13,103 nt of DNA, from the NCBI GenBank assembly GCA_005879065.1, contig VBLU01000082.1, positions 1 to 13,103 of the forward strand, in the 5' to 3' direction. This document shows, one piece after another, positions 6,731-13,103 of this stretch (its first letter is position 1; every line of letters begins with the position of its first letter). A program made the position numbers and the translations under genes. The notes beneath the pieces were generated by a model that was not told the origin of the DNA, did not search any database, and worked only from the letters and a program-made list of their open reading frames with translations. This DNA is from Methanobacteriota archaeon. Lineage in GTDB: Archaea > Thermoplasmatota > Thermoplasmata > RBG-16-68-12.

Positions 6731-6756
6731 GCCACAAGTGGCAAATCTTGATATCC
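6731..6756 (+). promoter_or_regulatory. Promoter region of the rubrerythrin-like/HdrD-like unit
   Basis: TTGATATCC at 6748-6756 fits the recurring TATA-like motif and predicts a transcription start near 6780. Immediately upstream, GCCAC-AA-GTGGC (6731-6742) is an inverted repeat with 5-bp arms, possibly an operator. The 96-bp spacer between the DUF59 gene and the TTG at 6805 contains no other gene. Both elements are short, and the repeat could be chance. Confidence 0.4.
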
Positions 6757-6804
6757 TCTCGGCCGCATCCAGAAATCCATCGGATTCTGCGGTGGCCAGG
6801 TACC

Positions 6805-7323
6805 TTGAGCTCGAAGGTCGGGAGGGAGTCGGACGCCCTCGCGCGCGCGATCGGGGCCGTCGTGGAGGGCTTGACCTTCTACGATTTGGCGAACGCCGCG
6901 GTGGCGGAGATGCGGGTCAAAGTCGCCTTCGAGGAAATGGGCCGCCGGAAGAAGGCCCAGCTCGCGAAGCTCGAGGCGGTCGCGGGCACGAACGCGACGC
7001 GTGCCGCGGTAATGCCCGGCATCTATCCGCTCGACGCGGTCGCCAAGGTCGAGTGCTACGTGTGCGGATTCGTCGCTGAGACGAAGGCGATGCCGAGCGT
7101 GTGTCCCAGCTGCGGCGCTGCCCGCTATGCGTTCGAGAAGGAGATCGCCTTGGCGAAGGCCTGGGAAATCGCATCGGAAACCGACCGCCATTCGGCGGTC
7201 CTCTTTCGCGCGTCCGCCGCGCAGGCCGCCGGAGCCACTCGGACCCTTCTCGAGGATCTCGCGAAGGAGGACGAGGGGCAGGCCGTCCAGGCCGACCGCC
7301 AGCTCGCGGAGTTGCGCGCCTGA
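6805..7323 (+). CDS. Rubrerythrin-like protein with central zinc ribbon and degenerate diiron sites
   Basis: Using the TTG at 6805, the protein has 172 residues: a helix pair (about 8-58), a rubredoxin-like ribbon with C84-x2-C87 and C100-x2-C103, then a second helix pair (112-170). The helices align with ferritin-like rubrerythrin halves: E21 in the first helix, FEEMGRRKKAQLAKLE in the second, SETDRH in the third, LLEDLAKEDEGQA in the fourth. Rubrerythrins reduce peroxide at a diiron centre whose ligands include two ExxH motifs. Here both motif histidines are glutamine (Q52, Q159), and the paired glutamates are K49 and D156, so a normal diiron site looks unlikely. The ribbon lies between the helix pairs rather than at an end. 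It may bind another metal, or serve as an electron carrier for the HdrD-like protein 18 bp downstream. The start is uncertain: the frame is open upstream to a GTG at 6721, but the promoter lies inside that part. Confidence 0.75.
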   Translation: MSSKVGRESDALARAIGAVVEGLTFYDLANAAVAEMRVKVAFEEMGRRKKAQLAKLEAVAGTNATRAAVMPGIYPLDAVAKVECYVCGFVAETKAMPSVCPSCGAARYAFEKEIALAKAWEIASETDRHSAVLFRASAAQAAGATRTLLEDLAKEDEGQAVQADRQLAELRA

Positions 7324-7341
7324 TCGGGTAGGTGGGACTGG

Positions 7342-8505
7342 GTGCCTCGCCTCACAAAGATGCCTTCCATTCAGGAAGATGTCCACGCGTGCACGATGTG
7401 CGGCTACTGCGTCCCGGTTTGCCCCGCGTACCAAGAGGCGGGCTGGGAGGGTGCGTCGCCCCGCGGCCGGATCTTCGCGCTCCGGCAGTACGAGATTCGC
7501 GGGCCGCTGGACCTGCTGCTCCGCCGCCATGTGAAACCCGGCGAGGAGTTCGCGCGGAACTCGTGGGAATGCACGGGCTGCGGGGCCTGCGAGGAGGTCT
7601 GTCCGGTCGACATCCCGTTCGATCGCCTCTGGGATGACGTGAAAGCGTGGATGGTGTCGTCCGGGTACGAACGGCCGGAACTCCATCCTTATCTGGAGAA
7701 CGTCCGGGCGACCCACAACCTGTATGGCGAACCCTCGGACCAACGGACCGCGTGGCTCCCGCCAGAGGCGGTCCAGTCTCCCAATCCGGAGGTCCTGTAC
7801 TGGGTCGGCTGTGCCGCGAGCTACAAAAAGCAACAGATTGCGCGGGCGATGGTGAAGATCCTGAACGCCGCGAAGGTCCCGTACCGGATTCTCGGAGCCG
7901 AGGAATGGTGCACGGGAGCGCCTCTCGCGCGGATGGGATATCAAGAGGTCACGAAGAAGGAGCTGATGCCCCACAACGTCCAGGCGGTCGAGGAGACCGG
8001 GGCGAAGGTCCTGGTGACGGCGTGCGCGGAATGCTATCGGGCCTTTGCGCGCGACTACAAGGCCTGGGGAGGCAACCCGCCGTTCAGCGTGTTCCACATT
8101 TCTCATTACGTCGAGAAGCTGATCCGCGAGAAGCGGATCGCATTCACGAAACCGCTCCCGCAGAAGGTCGCGTTCCATGATGCGTGCCACATGTCCCGGG
8201 TCTCGAAGGTCTTCGAGCCGCCTCGGCAAGCGTTGAAGTTCATTCGGGACCTCAAGGTCCTCGAGATCCTTCCGCACCACCAAGACGCCCTCTGCTCCGG
8301 AGCCGGCGGCGGCTTCCCCGCGGTGTTCCCGGAACAGGCGGCCGCGGTGGCCCAGCGTCGTCTCGACGCGGCGGAAGACACGGGCGCGCCGAGCCTCGTG
8401 ACGACCTGCCCCCACGCGGAACTGCACTTCGAGGACGTGGCGTCGAAGAGAAACATGACGCTGAGCATCGTCGACCTCGCCGAGATGCTTGCGAACGCGC
8501 TGTAA
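7342..8505 (+). CDS. HdrD/GlcF-like Fe-S oxidoreductase with substituted CCG motifs
   Basis: This 387-residue soluble protein has two complete 4Fe-4S motifs (C17-20-23-27 and C77-80-83-87) followed by two CCG (cysteine-rich) domains, the layout of HdrD, GlpC, GlcF and LldF/E-type subunits that link dehydrogenases or disulfide reduction to electron carriers. In HdrB/HdrD each CCG domain uses five cysteines (C, CC, CxxC) for a noncubane cluster. The first domain here has C157, C190 then T191 (WCTG), C228 and C231: four of five. The second has C282, C318 then S319 (CSGAGGG), and C356 with A359 (CPHA): three of five. Noncubane clusters, and so classic heterodisulfide reductase activity, are therefore doubtful. 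The GTG at 7342 has AGGTG 7 nt upstream; an ATG at 7360 is an alternative. It follows the rubrerythrin-like gene by 18 bp, so the two form a transcription unit. It ends 10 bp from the convergent A-type carrier gene. Confidence 0.87.
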   Translation: MPRLTKMPSIQEDVHACTMCGYCVPVCPAYQEAGWEGASPRGRIFALRQYEIRGPLDLLLRRHVKPGEEFARNSWECTGCGACEEVCPVDIPFDRLWDDVKAWMVSSGYERPELHPYLENVRATHNLYGEPSDQRTAWLPPEAVQSPNPEVLYWVGCAASYKKQQIARAMVKILNAAKVPYRILGAEEWCTGAPLARMGYQEVTKKELMPHNVQAVEETGAKVLVTACAECYRAFARDYKAWGGNPPFSVFHISHYVEKLIREKRIAFTKPLPQKVAFHDACHMSRVSKVFEPPRQALKFIRDLKVLEILPHHQDALCSGAGGGFPAVFPEQAAAVAQRRLDAAEDTGAPSLVTTCPHAELHFEDVASKRNMTLSIVDLAEMLANAL

Positions 8506-8515
8506 TCGGGCGCGC

Positions 8516-8941
8516 TTAAATCGTGAAGCTCAGACCGCAGGAACAAGAATGCTTCGCGTTCGGGTTGGTGATCTTGAACTGACCCCCGAACAAGTCCTCC
8601 TCCCACTCAAGCTTCGAGCCCTTCAGATAGGTCATGCTCTTCGGATCGACGAACACGCGGACGTCGTGGGCTGCCACGACGAGGTCGTTCGTCCGAGGTG
8701 CGTCGGCGAGGTCCATCCGATACTGCATGCCGCTGCAGCCGCCCGCGATGATTCGAAGCCGCAGGGAAGCTTCCGGCCGGCTCTCCTTCTGTTGCAAAAC
8801 GCGGATCCGGTGTACCGCGCTATCGGTGACGACGAGCGGCAGTTCCTGGGAAGCGATCATCGCGATTGCGTCTCCAACTCGTTTGAACGCGGGCCCGCGC
8901 CTTAAGTCTTCCGCCGCGAGTGTCGTTGGCGAATCATCCAT
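8516..8941 (-). CDS. A-type iron-sulfur carrier (HesB/IscA/ErpA family)
   Basis: This 141-residue protein has the full A-type carrier signature: C69 in GGCSGMQY and C133/C135 in HSCSCGLSF near the C-terminus, the three cysteines that hold a transferable Fe-S cluster. The core spans about 37-141, beginning LVVTDSAVHRIRVL, and includes VFVDPKSMTYLKG. The family receives clusters from a scaffold such as SufBCD and passes them to client proteins, in line with its divergent position next to sufB. A non-conserved extension of about 35 residues precedes the core with the ATG at 8941, which lies about 10 nt after the predicted transcription start. An internal ATG at 8860, giving a conventional 114-residue protein, is an alternative, and a TTG at 8968 is possible but overlaps the expected transcription start. 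A-type carriers are patchy in archaea, so bacterial origin or exchange is plausible. Confidence 0.93.
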   Translation of the reverse strand: MDDSPTTLAAEDLRRGPAFKRVGDAIAMIASQELPLVVTDSAVHRIRVLQQKESRPEASLRLRIIAGGCSGMQYRMDLADAPRTNDLVVAAHDVRVFVDPKSMTYLKGSKLEWEEDLFGGQFKITNPNAKHSCSCGLSFTI

Positions 8942-8967
8942 CGAGTTGTTCGACTCACTTGCGACCA

Positions 8968-8990
8968 AAGATATATATAACGACGTTATA
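8968..8990. promoter_or_regulatory. Divergent TATA-rich promoter with 15-nt perfect palindrome (A-type carrier / sufB)
   Basis: This is the most AT-rich stretch of the intergenic region. TATAACG-A-CGTTATA (8976-8990) is a perfect inverted repeat with 7-bp arms around one base. Read on the - strand, TTATATATATC lies about 30 nt before the carrier ATG at 8941. Read on the + strand, GTTATAG lies about 25 nt before a predicted start near 9013, ahead of sufB at 9029. One symmetrical element could therefore supply both TATA boxes, and a dimeric regulator bound here would switch both genes. An iron- or redox-sensing regulator is suggested by the genes it controls, not by the site sequence. Confidence 0.6.
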
Positions 8991-9028
8991 GTGTCTCATC
9001 CTCTCCCCATGAAAAGGGGGTGTGTGGC

Positions 9029-10480
9029 ATGGTCTCGAAGAGCGTACTCCAGGAACAGATGGCGAAGCAGGAGTACAAATACGGTTTCGTCGCCGACTTC
9101 GATGAGGACACGATTCCGAAGGGCCTCAACGAGGACGTCGTCCGGCTCATCTCGCGCAAGAAGAAGGAGCCGGAATGGATGACCGAGTGGAGGCTCCGGG
9201 CCTATCGCCACTGGCTCACGATGAAGGAGCCCACGTGGTCGAACGTCCGCTATCCCCCGATCAACTATCAGGACATCATCTACTACGCGGCCCCGAAGCC
9301 GAAGAAGGAGGTGAAGAGCCTCGAGGATGTCGATCCCGAGATCCGGTCCCTGTACGCGAAACTCGGCATCCCGCTCCAGGAGCAGGAACGTCTGGCCGGC
9401 GTCGCGGTCGACGCCGTGCTGGACAGCGTCTCGGTCGCGACGACGTTCAAGGACAAGCTCGCAGAACTCGGCATCATCTTCTGCTCCTTCTCCGAAGCGG
9501 TCCTGGAGCATCCCGACCTCGTGCGCAAGTACCTCGGCTCCGTCGTCCCCTTCAACGACAATTTCTTCGCGGCCTTGAACAGCGCGGTCTTCAGCGACGG
9601 CTCGTTCGCCTACGTGCCGCCGGGCGTCCGATGCCCGATGGAGCTCTCCACGTACTTCCGGATCAATGCTCAGGACACGGGACAGTTCGAACGCACGCTG
9701 ATCATCGCGGACCCGGGCGCGTATGTGAGCTACCTCGAAGGATGCACGGCGCCGATCCGGGACACGAATCAGCTTCATGCCGCGGTCGTCGAACTGATCG
9801 CCCTCGACGATGCGGAGATCAAGTATTCCACGATCCAGAACTGGTACCCCGGCGACAAGCAGGGGAAGGGCGGGATCTACAACTTCGTCACGAAGCGGGG
9901 GAAGTGCCTCGGCGTGAACTCGAAGATCTCGTGGACCCAGGTCGAGACCGGTTCCTCGATCACCTGGAAGTACCCGAGCTGCATCCTGCAGGGCGACAAC
10001 TCCGTGGGTGAGTTCTACTCCGTGGCGCTCGCGAACAATTACCAGCAGGCCGACACGGGCACGAAGATGTTGCATATCGGGAAGAACACCCGGAGCACGA
10101 TCATCTCGAAGGGCATCTCCTCCGGGTACGGACGGAACACCTACCGCGGTCGAGTACAGATCCACAAGGGCGCCACGAACGCCCGGAACTACTCCCAATG
10201 CGACTCCCTCCTGATCGGGTCCACGTGCGCCGCGTTCACGTTCCCGGACATCCAAGTCCAGGAGCCGACGGCCCAGATGGAGCACGAGGCGTCGACGTCG
10301 AAGATCGGCGAGGATCAGCTCTTCTACTGCCAGACCCGCGGCATCACCCCGGAGGATGCCACGAACATGATTGTGAACGGTTTCTGCAAGCAGGTCTTCC
10401 TGAAGCTCCCGATGGAGTTCGCGGTGGAGGCCCAAAAACTGATCAGCGTGAGCCTGAACCTTGAGGGAACGGTCGGCTGA
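9029..10480 (+). CDS. sufB: Fe-S cluster assembly protein SufB
   Basis: This 483-residue protein matches SufB over its whole length. SufB with SufC and SufD forms the cytoplasmic complex on which Fe-S clusters are built. The parallel beta-helix core contains YLEGCTAPIRDTNQLHAA (235-252), QNWYPGDKQG (270-279), SKISWTQVETGSSITWKYP (298-316), ADTGTKMLHIGKNT (341-354) and HEASTSKIGEDQLFYC (419-434). Residues placed against the E. coli cluster-assembly positions are C239 (C254), C391 (C405) and E420 (E434), all present. The ATG at 9029 is chosen over a GTG at 9020 because GGGGGTG (9016-9022) lies 6 nt ahead. It starts the sufB-C-D-U series, with 30 bp to sufC. Confidence 0.97.
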   Translation: MVSKSVLQEQMAKQEYKYGFVADFDEDTIPKGLNEDVVRLISRKKKEPEWMTEWRLRAYRHWLTMKEPTWSNVRYPPINYQDIIYYAAPKPKKEVKSLEDVDPEIRSLYAKLGIPLQEQERLAGVAVDAVLDSVSVATTFKDKLAELGIIFCSFSEAVLEHPDLVRKYLGSVVPFNDNFFAALNSAVFSDGSFAYVPPGVRCPMELSTYFRINAQDTGQFERTLIIADPGAYVSYLEGCTAPIRDTNQLHAAVVELIALDDAEIKYSTIQNWYPGDKQGKGGIYNFVTKRGKCLGVNSKISWTQVETGSSITWKYPSCILQGDNSVGEFYSVALANNYQQADTGTKMLHIGKNTRSTIISKGISSGYGRNTYRGRVQIHKGATNARNYSQCDSLLIGSTCAAFTFPDIQVQEPTAQMEHEASTSKIGEDQLFYCQTRGITPEDATNMIVNGFCKQVFLKLPMEFAVEAQKLISVSLNLEGTVG

Positions 10481-10510
10481 ACACGCCTTCGATGGCCGGA
10501 GGACACGACG

Positions 10511-11281
10511 ATGCTCGAGATCAAGAATTTGCAGGTGAAGGTAGCGGGGAAGGAGATCCTGAAGGGAATCGATCTCTCGATCGGGTCCGGAGAAGTCCAC
10601 GCCGTCATGGGCCCGAACGGGAGCGGCAAGACGACCCTCGCGCAGGTCCTGGCCGGGCGCTTGGCCTACGAGGTCACGGGGGGCACGGCTCGGTTCCAAG
10701 GCAAGGATCTGCTCGCGATGAAGCCGGAGGACCGCGCCCGGGAAGGCGTCTTCATGGCGTTCCAATACCCGGTCGAGATTCCCGGCGTAAGCAACGCGTA
10801 TTTCCTCAAGGCGGCCCTCAACGCGATCCGGAAGTATCGCGGGCTCGAGGAGATCGATGCGATGGATTTCATGGGCCTCGTCCAAGACAAGGCGAAGCTC
10901 CTCGGCCTCGACGAGACGTTCATGAAGCGCGGGTTGAACGAAGGCTTCTCCGGTGGCGAGAAGAAGAAAAACGAAGTCTTCCAGATGGCAGTCCTCGAGC
11001 CGAAGTTCTGCATCCTGGACGAGACGGATTCCGGGCTTGACATCGACGCCTTGCGCCTCGTCGCAAATGGAGTGAACACGATGCGCGGCCCGAACCGAGC
11101 GATGCTCGTCGTGACCCACTACCAACGTCTCCTCGACTACGTGATCCCCGACTTCGTCCACGTACTCGTGGACGGCCGAATCGTGAAGAGCGGCGACGCG
11201 GACCTGGCCCGGAACCTGGAGAAGCACGGCTACGGCTGGATCGTCGAGGAGGCGCCGAAGCCGCAGCCGGCTCGCGCGTGA
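10511..11281 (+). CDS. sufC: Fe-S cluster assembly ATPase SufC
   Basis: This 256-residue ABC-type ATPase has Walker A GPNGSGKTT (34-42), Q-loop Q85 in MAFQYP, the signature FSGGEKKKNE (146-155) typical of SufC, Walker B CILDETDSGLD (167-177) and switch H203 in VVTHYQRLL. It lacks transmembrane segments and powers shape changes of SufB and SufD during cluster assembly. The length is normal, with a short extra Pro/Ala-rich tail (APKPQPARA). The ATG has a strong GGAGGA (10498-10503) 7 nt upstream, and the gene ends in a GTGA overlap with sufD, so the two are translationally coupled. Confidence 0.97.
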   Translation: MLEIKNLQVKVAGKEILKGIDLSIGSGEVHAVMGPNGSGKTTLAQVLAGRLAYEVTGGTARFQGKDLLAMKPEDRAREGVFMAFQYPVEIPGVSNAYFLKAALNAIRKYRGLEEIDAMDFMGLVQDKAKLLGLDETFMKRGLNEGFSGGEKKKNEVFQMAVLEPKFCILDETDSGLDIDALRLVANGVNTMRGPNRAMLVVTHYQRLLDYVIPDFVHVLVDGRIVKSGDADLARNLEKHGYGWIVEEAPKPQPARA

Positions 11282-12636
11282 GGCCCGGTGACATCGTGGC
11301 GGTGGCGCTCGACGCAAAGGAAACGTACGTCGCGGAGTTCGCGTCCGCAGAGGCTGACCTCCCCAGTCCGTCATGGCTTCGTGGAATCCGCCGGTCCGCG
11401 ATCGAACGGTTCGAGGCCGTCGGTTTCCCCACGCAGCGACACGAGGAATGGAGGTTCACGAACCTCGCGCCCCTCCTTCGCGTCCCCTTCAAACCGGCCA
11501 TCATCGGCGGGCCCGATGGGGTCGTGGCAGAGAAACTCGAACCTTTCGCCTTCGGTATCTTGAAGACGAGCCGCTTGGTCTTCGTGAACGGTCGGTATGC
11601 GCCGCGCCTGTCGTACCTTCGGTCGCTTCCGGAAGGGGTTCGGATTGCATCCCTCGCGGAGGTGCTTCGGCAGGAACCGGGGACCCTCGAGAAATATCTC
11701 GCTCGGTTCGCCCGATTCCAGGACGACCCTTTCGTCGCGTTGAACACGGCCTTCTTCGTCGACGGCGCCTTCGTGGACGTGCCGAAGAATACGGTCGTGG
11801 ACGAGCCCATCCATTTGGTCTTCGTCTCGACCGCTCGGGACGTGCCGACGATCGCGTACCCGCGCAATCTGATCCGCCTCGGGGCGGGAAGCCAGGCGAC
11901 CGTGATTGAGACCTACGCCGGGTGGGCCCCCGAAGTCACGTTCACGAACGCTGTCACGGAAGTCGTCTCGGCACCTGCTTCCGTCCTGGACCACTACAAG
12001 ATCCAACGCGAGTCCGAGGCGGCCTTCCACATCGCCACGATGGCGGTCGAACAGGACCGCAATTCCTCCGTCACATGCCATTCGATGTCCTTCGGGGGAG
12101 CCCTCGTCAGGAACTACGTCCACACGCTCTTCCGAGGAGAAGGTGGCAGCGTAGGCCTCAACGGGCTCTTCATGCCGTCCGGGATCCAGCAATCGGACCA
12201 CTACACGCGGATCGACCATGCTGCCCCCGCGTGCACGAGCCTCGAGCTGTACCGCGGCATCCTGGGAGGAAAGTCGCGCGGCGTGTTCAACGGGAACATC
12301 TACGTCCGGAAGGACGCCCAGAAGACGGTCGCCCGGCAGGTGAACAAGAACCTCCTCCTTTCGAAGGAAGCGTTCGTCGACAGTACGCCAGGACTGGAGA
12401 TCCTGGCGGACGACGTGAAGTGCAGTCACGCCTCGACGATCGGGCAACTGGACGAGAACGCGGTGTTCTACCTTCGTTCCCGCGGAATCGACGAGGAGAA
12501 CGCCCGGCACATCCTGACGTACGCATTCGCTTCGGACGTCGTGAACCAGGTGAAGGTCGCCCCGATCCGGATCAAGCTCGACCAACTAATCCTCTCGCGG
12601 TTGCCGAAAGGAGCCGACGTCGGAGAGACCTTATGA
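11278..12636 (+). CDS. sufD: Fe-S cluster assembly protein SufD
   Basis: This 452-residue SufB paralogue has the SufD N-terminal pattern RFEAVGFPTQRHEEWRFTN (44-62), a beta-helix core and the C-terminal stretch DVKCSHASTIGQLDENAVFY (379-398). H384 matches the histidine of E. coli SufD (H360) needed for assembly at the SufB-SufD interface. Other blocks are FNGNIYVRKDAQKT (337-350) and NKNLLLSKEAFVDSTPGLEI (356-375). It partners SufB in the SufBC2D scaffold. Translation probably begins at GTG 11278 by reinitiation (GTGA overlap with sufC). Several GTG codons shortly downstream are possible alternatives, with no motif to decide between them. Confidence 0.95.
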   Translation: MRPGDIVAVALDAKETYVAEFASAEADLPSPSWLRGIRRSAIERFEAVGFPTQRHEEWRFTNLAPLLRVPFKPAIIGGPDGVVAEKLEPFAFGILKTSRLVFVNGRYAPRLSYLRSLPEGVRIASLAEVLRQEPGTLEKYLARFARFQDDPFVALNTAFFVDGAFVDVPKNTVVDEPIHLVFVSTARDVPTIAYPRNLIRLGAGSQATVIETYAGWAPEVTFTNAVTEVVSAPASVLDHYKIQRESEAAFHIATMAVEQDRNSSVTCHSMSFGGALVRNYVHTLFRGEGGSVGLNGLFMPSGIQQSDHYTRIDHAAPACTSLELYRGILGGKSRGVFNGNIYVRKDAQKTVARQVNKNLLLSKEAFVDSTPGLEILADDVKCSHASTIGQLDENAVFYLRSRGIDEENARHILTYAFASDVVNQVKVAPIRIKLDQLILSRLPKGADVGETL

Positions 12637-12685
12637 AGCACGATCCGGATAGACAGGGTCGGAGCTGCCGCCGCACCGTGATGCC

Positions 12686-13103
12686 ATGACGCCCGATCTC
12701 CGTGACCTCTACCAGGAGACGATCCTCGACCATAGCAAGAGGCCGAGGAATTTCCATGAGATCGTGGACGCGGATGCGACCGCGGTGGGGCACAATCCGC
12801 TCTGCGGAGACCGCGTGACCGTCTACGTGCGGCTCACCGACGGAACGATCGCGGACGTCGCCTTCGTCGGCCAAGGGTGCGCGATTTCGAAGGCCTCGGC
12901 CTCCCTGATGACGGATGCCGTGAAGGGGAAGTCCAAGGCACAAGCGCACGAGTTGTTCGAGAAGTTCCGCAAGATGGTCACCGGCCGACCCGGCGATCCC
13001 GTCGACACAGGTTCCCTGGGCAAGCTCGCGGTCCTCTCCGGGGTGTGCGAATTCCCGGTTCGCGTGAAGTGCGCGAGCCTGGCGTGGCATACGCTCGAGG
13101 CCG
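12686..13103 (+). CDS. sufU: SufU-type sulfur-transfer/scaffold protein (cut by right edge)
   Basis: The 139 visible residues match SufU closely: DLYQETILDHSKRPRNF (7-23), NPLCGD (37-42), GQGCAISKASASLM (62-75) and VKCASLAWHTLE (127-138). The three zinc/sulfur ligands C40, C65 and C129 plus D42 are present. The extra segment between the second and third cysteines (EKFRKMVTGRPGDP, 92-105) and lysine rather than histidine before C129 separate it from IscU. SufU docks with the cysteine desulfurase SufS and passes sulfur to SufBCD, so a sufS gene may lie beyond the window. The 49-bp gap after sufD has no clear promoter, so it is probably in the same operon. Only a few C-terminal residues are missing. 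Confidence 0.93.
   Translation, partial: MTPDLRDLYQETILDHSKRPRNFHEIVDADATAVGHNPLCGDRVTVYVRLTDGTIADVAFVGQGCAISKASASLMTDAVKGKSKAQAHELFEKFRKMVTGRPGDPVDTGSLGKLAVLSGVCEFPVRVKCASLAWHTLEA

Noticed and set aside
6097..8427. 776-codon open frame on the - strand
   Set aside because: It lies antisense to DUF2203, DUF59, the rubrerythrin-like and HdrD-like genes, all with clear family motifs on the + strand. The product is rich in Arg, His and Asp without a recognisable domain, typical of shadow frames in GC-rich DNA.
8996..11374. 792-codon open frame on the - strand
   Set aside because: It is antisense to sufB and sufC. No domain is recognisable and composition is shadow-like. Its start region also overlaps sufD.
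11371..12585. 404-codon open frame on the - strand
   Set aside because: It mirrors sufD and has no family features.
1..13103. CRISPR array, insertion sequence, tRNA or rRNA
   Set aside because: No spaced direct repeats, transposase motifs, terminal repeats or tRNA/rRNA-like stretches were seen in the short intergenic regions.

Overview
The window (13,103 bp, GC-rich) reads as archaeal chromosome. The evidence is a TrmB-type regulator, TATA-box promoters 20-50 nt ahead of starts (several sharing a TATCC core), a NuoB/NuoI pair, a stand-alone methionine-synthase core with a MetE-N-like partner, and a PaaD/SufT-like DUF59 protein. A high-GC member of Thermoplasmatota would fit, but no marker here proves the phylum. 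Coding is dense on the + strand. Only the left-edge regulator and one A-type Fe-S carrier lie on the - strand. I saw no rRNA, tRNA, CRISPR array or insertion sequence.

Left part (1-3807): a left-truncated TrmB-family regulator is divergent from an FAD-dependent GlcD/D-lactate-dehydrogenase-type oxidoreductase. Next come two overlapping genes, nuoB and a NuoI-like protein with four 4Fe-4S motifs instead of two. No other complex I subunit is in view.

Middle (3851-6360): a promoter with a Shine-Dalgarno sequence drives two overlapping MetE-family genes. The first lacks the zinc ligands and the second keeps them, so together they look like a two-subunit folate-independent-type methionine synthase. 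A DUF2203 gene follows.

Right part (6357-13103) is about iron-sulfur clusters and redox. It holds a DUF59/SufT-like protein, a rubrerythrin-like protein with a central zinc ribbon and degenerate diiron sites, an HdrD/GlcF-like Fe-S protein with substituted CCG motifs, and a convergent A-type carrier. The carrier is divergent from sufB across a 15-nt perfect palindrome that includes TATA sequence. From there sufB-sufC-sufD-sufU runs off the right edge. The likely logic is that SufBCD assembles clusters on a scaffold supplied through SufU and a cysteine desulfurase presumably outside the window, the A-type carrier and SufT-like factor deliver them, and Fe-S-rich proteins nearby (NuoB, NuoI-like with four clusters, HdrD-like) are plausible clients.

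The best candidates for something undescribed are the rubrerythrin-like/HdrD-like two-gene unit, whose proteins keep their folds but have lost specific metal ligands, and the orphan NuoB/four-cluster NuoI pair.
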